In this document: piece after piece, positions 50,495-52,443 of the stretch
How the letters are laid out: the number at the start of each line of letters is the position of its first letter
Position numbering within the stretch: the stretch's first letter is position 1
Source of the DNA: Clostridium sp.
Lineage (GTDB): Bacteria; Bacillota; Clostridia; Oscillospirales; Ruminococcaceae
Direction of reading: 5' to 3'
DNA: 52,443 nucleotides
NCBI GenBank assembly: GCA_023664445.1
Contig: JAMPFN010000012.1
Span: 1-52,443, forward strand
Program-made: the position numbers and the translations under genes
The notes under the pieces: model-generated
What the model saw: the letters and a program-made list of their open reading frames with translations, nothing else
Databases searched by the model: none
What the model was told of the DNA's origin: nothing

Positions 50495-52230
50495 AAAAAA
50501 GTTTCTTTCTGTTTTTAATTACTATCGCGGCTGCGTTGGTTTTAAACATTTCTATTAGCTGCGTAAATATGCAGCAGCAGAATAATTCCGTATATAAAGC
50601 GGCAGACAAAATGCTTTCCGCCTATAATTACGATACATACTCTCAGGCTATGGAGGATATGCAAAAGGAGTACGACGATCTTTCGATGCGCCGCGGAGCG
50701 CTTGCAAAACTTAACGGCAACAGAAATGCATATTATTATAACTCAAACATGACAATGGATAAAGCAAGGGAAATAGCGGGCAAATTGCAGATGACGGACG
50801 AGCAGATGGATTCAAGGCAGAAGCTTCTGACTTATTGTATGGAGCGTATCGACTATGCTGTAAGCTATACCGATTACATTTCCGATATGAAGAATAATAC
50901 CGCTAATATGTCGAATGTGAGCATATTTAAAAGCGGAATATATAGAAATATTACTCATGTCAGAGCCGATTATTACGGTTTGGAAAATATTCATATAAGC
51001 CCTGAATCCGATATAGGCGTAAAACAGCTTTTCAGCGACCGTATAACGGATATTTTAGCCGTAATGACAGCTTTGATATGCGGATCGTTTTACTCCCTGC
51101 ATATGAGGAAAAATTCAACGGGAAAAAGTAATGCAGTTGTGTTCCTGATCGTTTTTTCAGCCGGAACGGTATTGCTGTATACGGCAAATATTTTAGTGAT
51201 CGGTCATTTTGCAGGCATAGGCGATTTAAACAGAGCGGTACAATCGGTTTCGGATTACCGTTCATGCGCTTACGCCATTTCTGTAGGTACGCTGATTCTG
51301 GCAAGAACGGCTGTCAAGCTGATAGCTCTCATGACTTTATATCTGCTGTCGGCAACTATGTTTTCGGCAAAAAAGAATGTGAAATTCATTTTGCTGGCTG
51401 CTGTTATCACGTTGGAACTGACGCTTAATATTACAAACTCCCGAATCAGCTTTACCAAGCTTTTCAACGCTGAAAATATCATCGGAAAATATGGTAACAT
51501 TTCAATATCGGGCGAATATTTGAATATCACTCTCATACTTTCGGTATTCTGCGCGGTATTGTTTTTGACAATGCTGTTGCTGTCTTTTAAAACGATAAAC
51601 AAAATGATATTGTTTGCAAAAGCGGAAGCCGAAAAGAAATATTTCGATGAGATAAACATAAAATATAACGAAACCCGTTCCATTCGCCACGACATGAAAA
51701 ATCATCTTACGGCTGTCGCGATACTGCTTGACGACGGAAAAATAAACGAAGCCCGAAGGTATCTTAATGAGATATCGGTTGAAATGGATAACGCACGTCC
51801 GCCCATGAAAACCGGCTGTATTCCTCTCGACGCATTGCTGTTCAAGAAAATTTCCGACATAGAAAGATCCGGCATACCTATAGATATTAATTTCCATGTA
51901 GGGTTTTCCGAAACGACAATTTCGGAATACGACCTTTGCGGTATTTTCGGCAACATTCTCGATAACGCCTTTGAAGCATGTAAAAATCTTCCCGAGGAAG
52001 CGCGCGGAATTACGCTTCTTGTAAAACGGCAGATGGACATGATCTGCATATTCAGCGAAAATAATTATGCCGATATAAACGCCGATCTGTCCACATTGAA
52101 ATCCGATAAATCCGCTCATGGGATAGGGCTTAACCGTATCAGGCGTATCGCTGAAAAGTATGGCGGTACTGTGGATATATCCGCTGAAAACGGGGTTTTT
52201 TCGATTTCGGTATTGCTTAACGTAAATTGA
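50491..52230 (+). CDS. GHKL sensor histidine kinase with ABC-2 permease-like membrane domain
   Basis: A 579-residue kinase. TM1 (about 6-24) is followed by a polar, helix-rich extracytoplasmic domain of about 155 residues (about 28-182). Five more membrane segments come at about 183-201, 213-235, 257-291, 298-314 and 344-366, then an AgrC-like transmitter: H400 in SIRHDMKNHL, N box GNILDNAFEACKNL near 487, and HGIGLNRIRRIAEKYGG near 543. One helix, a large ectodomain, then a five-helix bundle is the layout of ABC-2 type permeases, and the ectodomain end (SDMKNNTANMSNVSIF) recalls such permeases. The resemblance is inference. Partner of the upstream LytTR regulator. Confidence 0.88.
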   Translation: MKKSFFLFLITIAAALVLNISISCVNMQQQNNSVYKAADKMLSAYNYDTYSQAMEDMQKEYDDLSMRRGALAKLNGNRNAYYYNSNMTMDKAREIAGKLQMTDEQMDSRQKLLTYCMERIDYAVSYTDYISDMKNNTANMSNVSIFKSGIYRNITHVRADYYGLENIHISPESDIGVKQLFSDRITDILAVMTALICGSFYSLHMRKNSTGKSNAVVFLIVFSAGTVLLYTANILVIGHFAGIGDLNRAVQSVSDYRSCAYAISVGTLILARTAVKLIALMTLYLLSATMFSAKKNVKFILLAAVITLELTLNITNSRISFTKLFNAENIIGKYGNISISGEYLNITLILSVFCAVLFLTMLLLSFKTINKMILFAKAEAEKKYFDEINIKYNETRSIRHDMKNHLTAVAILLDDGKINEARRYLNEISVEMDNARPPMKTGCIPLDALLFKKISDIERSGIPIDINFHVGFSETTISEYDLCGIFGNILDNAFEACKNLPEEARGITLLVKRQMDMICIFSENNYADINADLSTLKSDKSAHGIGLNRIRRIAEKYGGTVDISAENGVFSISVLLNVN

Positions 52231-52278
52231 ACCAATTGATAAAAATTATAACTAAATCGACCGCTTCTGCACGAAAAA

Positions 52279-52311
52279 CGACCGCTTCTGCAAAAGCGGT
52301 TGATTTTTTTA
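52279..52311 (+). terminator. Terminator of the LytTR-kinase operon
   Basis: CGACCGCTT (52279-52287) pairs with AAGCGGTTG (52294-52302), followed by ATTTTTTTAT. A direct copy of the left arm, CGACCGCTTCTGCA, stands just before it at about 52258-52271. Confidence 0.88.
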
Positions 52312-52351
52312 TGCTTTGTGGTATACTGTAATTAAAGAACCGGTTCTAATA

Positions 52352-52443
52352 AGAAGTTGTTCTCATAGGAAAAGTGTGCGGATTTTCGATCATGATTTTT
52401 CTGAGAACAAGGCAATTTTTTGCAGACATACTGGTCTGTCGGT
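52352..52443. repeat. Family B palindromic element, copy 3 (cut by window end, inverted)
   Basis: Starts with arm AGAAGTTGTTCTCATAGG and continues GTGTGCGGATTTTCG, ATTTTTCTGAGAACAAGGC, AATTTTTTGCAGACATAC. This matches the reverse complement of the right half of copy 2. The second arm lies beyond the window. No gene is seen from 52312 to the end; a TGGTATACT extended -10-like box lies at about 52319-52327. Confidence 0.75.

Noticed and set aside
49784..52230. Agr-type quorum-sensing system
   Set aside because: The regulator and kinase are LytTR/GHKL types, but no AgrB-like protease or pheromone precursor is adjacent and the sensor domain is not AgrC-like.
1..52443. tRNA or rRNA genes
   Set aside because: No cloverleaf with GTTCNANNC and CCA-type acceptor pairing or rRNA signature was noticed in any gap; a tRNA scan would settle it.

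Overview
The window looks like a chromosomal segment of an anaerobic, motile, low-GC Gram-positive gut clostridium, most likely Oscillospirales/Ruminococcaceae. The indicators are PolC, the FliY/CheC/CheD chemotaxis set, a secreted dockerin protein with a Thr-rich linker, [FeFe]-hydrogenase maturation genes, the short HisG plus HisZ pair, and many short interspersed palindromes. The genus cannot be fixed from sequence reading alone.

Layout. 0.3-2.2 kb: metallophosphoesterase, cyclophilin and an unknown gene. 3.0-5.3 kb: a secreted protein built from three related modules, a Big-like domain and a dockerin. 5.4-8.4 kb: a hydrogenase-maturation operon (TM1266-like regulator, hydG, hydF) without hydE. 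8.5-9.0 kb: a solitary Imm42-like immunity gene. 9.1-11.3 kb: a membrane chemoreceptor on the minus strand. 11.8-16.1 kb: fliM, a giant fliY, cheY, cheC, cheD. 16.3-16.8 kb: a 180-residue soluble receptor fragment on the minus strand. 17.4-23.5 kb: fliG, cheA, cheW, cheR, cheB, cheW. The two plus-strand operons together encode the motor switch ring and the chemosensory system, but no other flagellar part is in the window. 23.6-26.8 kb: HAD phosphatase, D,D-carboxypeptidase, lipoprotein. 27.0-38.0 kb: the conserved Firmicutes block pyrH-frr-uppS-cdsA-dxr-rseP-ispG-polC, interrupted between cdsA and dxr by about 540 bases of repeats. 38.0-47.4 kb: histidine biosynthesis as two convergent operons, hisZGD (plus) and hisCBHAF-(three non-his genes)-hisIE (minus). 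47.7-49.4 kb: decayed mobile-element territory with one intact Rpn-type gene. 49.8-52.2 kb: a LytTR response regulator and a GHKL kinase whose membrane domain looks like an ABC-2 permease.

Non-coding content is unusually rich. At least five families of short palindromic elements recur in the gaps. In two families the arms differ between copies yet remain complementary within each copy, so secondary structure appears to be conserved over sequence. Two tandem copies of one family form the fliG 5' leader, and one terminal repeat supplies the -10 box. A separate 34-bp palindrome sits just after the promoters of both pyrH and the LytTR operon.

The strongest candidates for something new are the FliY protein with four CheC phosphatase sites, the permease-like histidine kinase, and the structured repeat families placed in leaders of core genes. 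No tRNA, rRNA, CRISPR array, T-box or known riboswitch was recognised.
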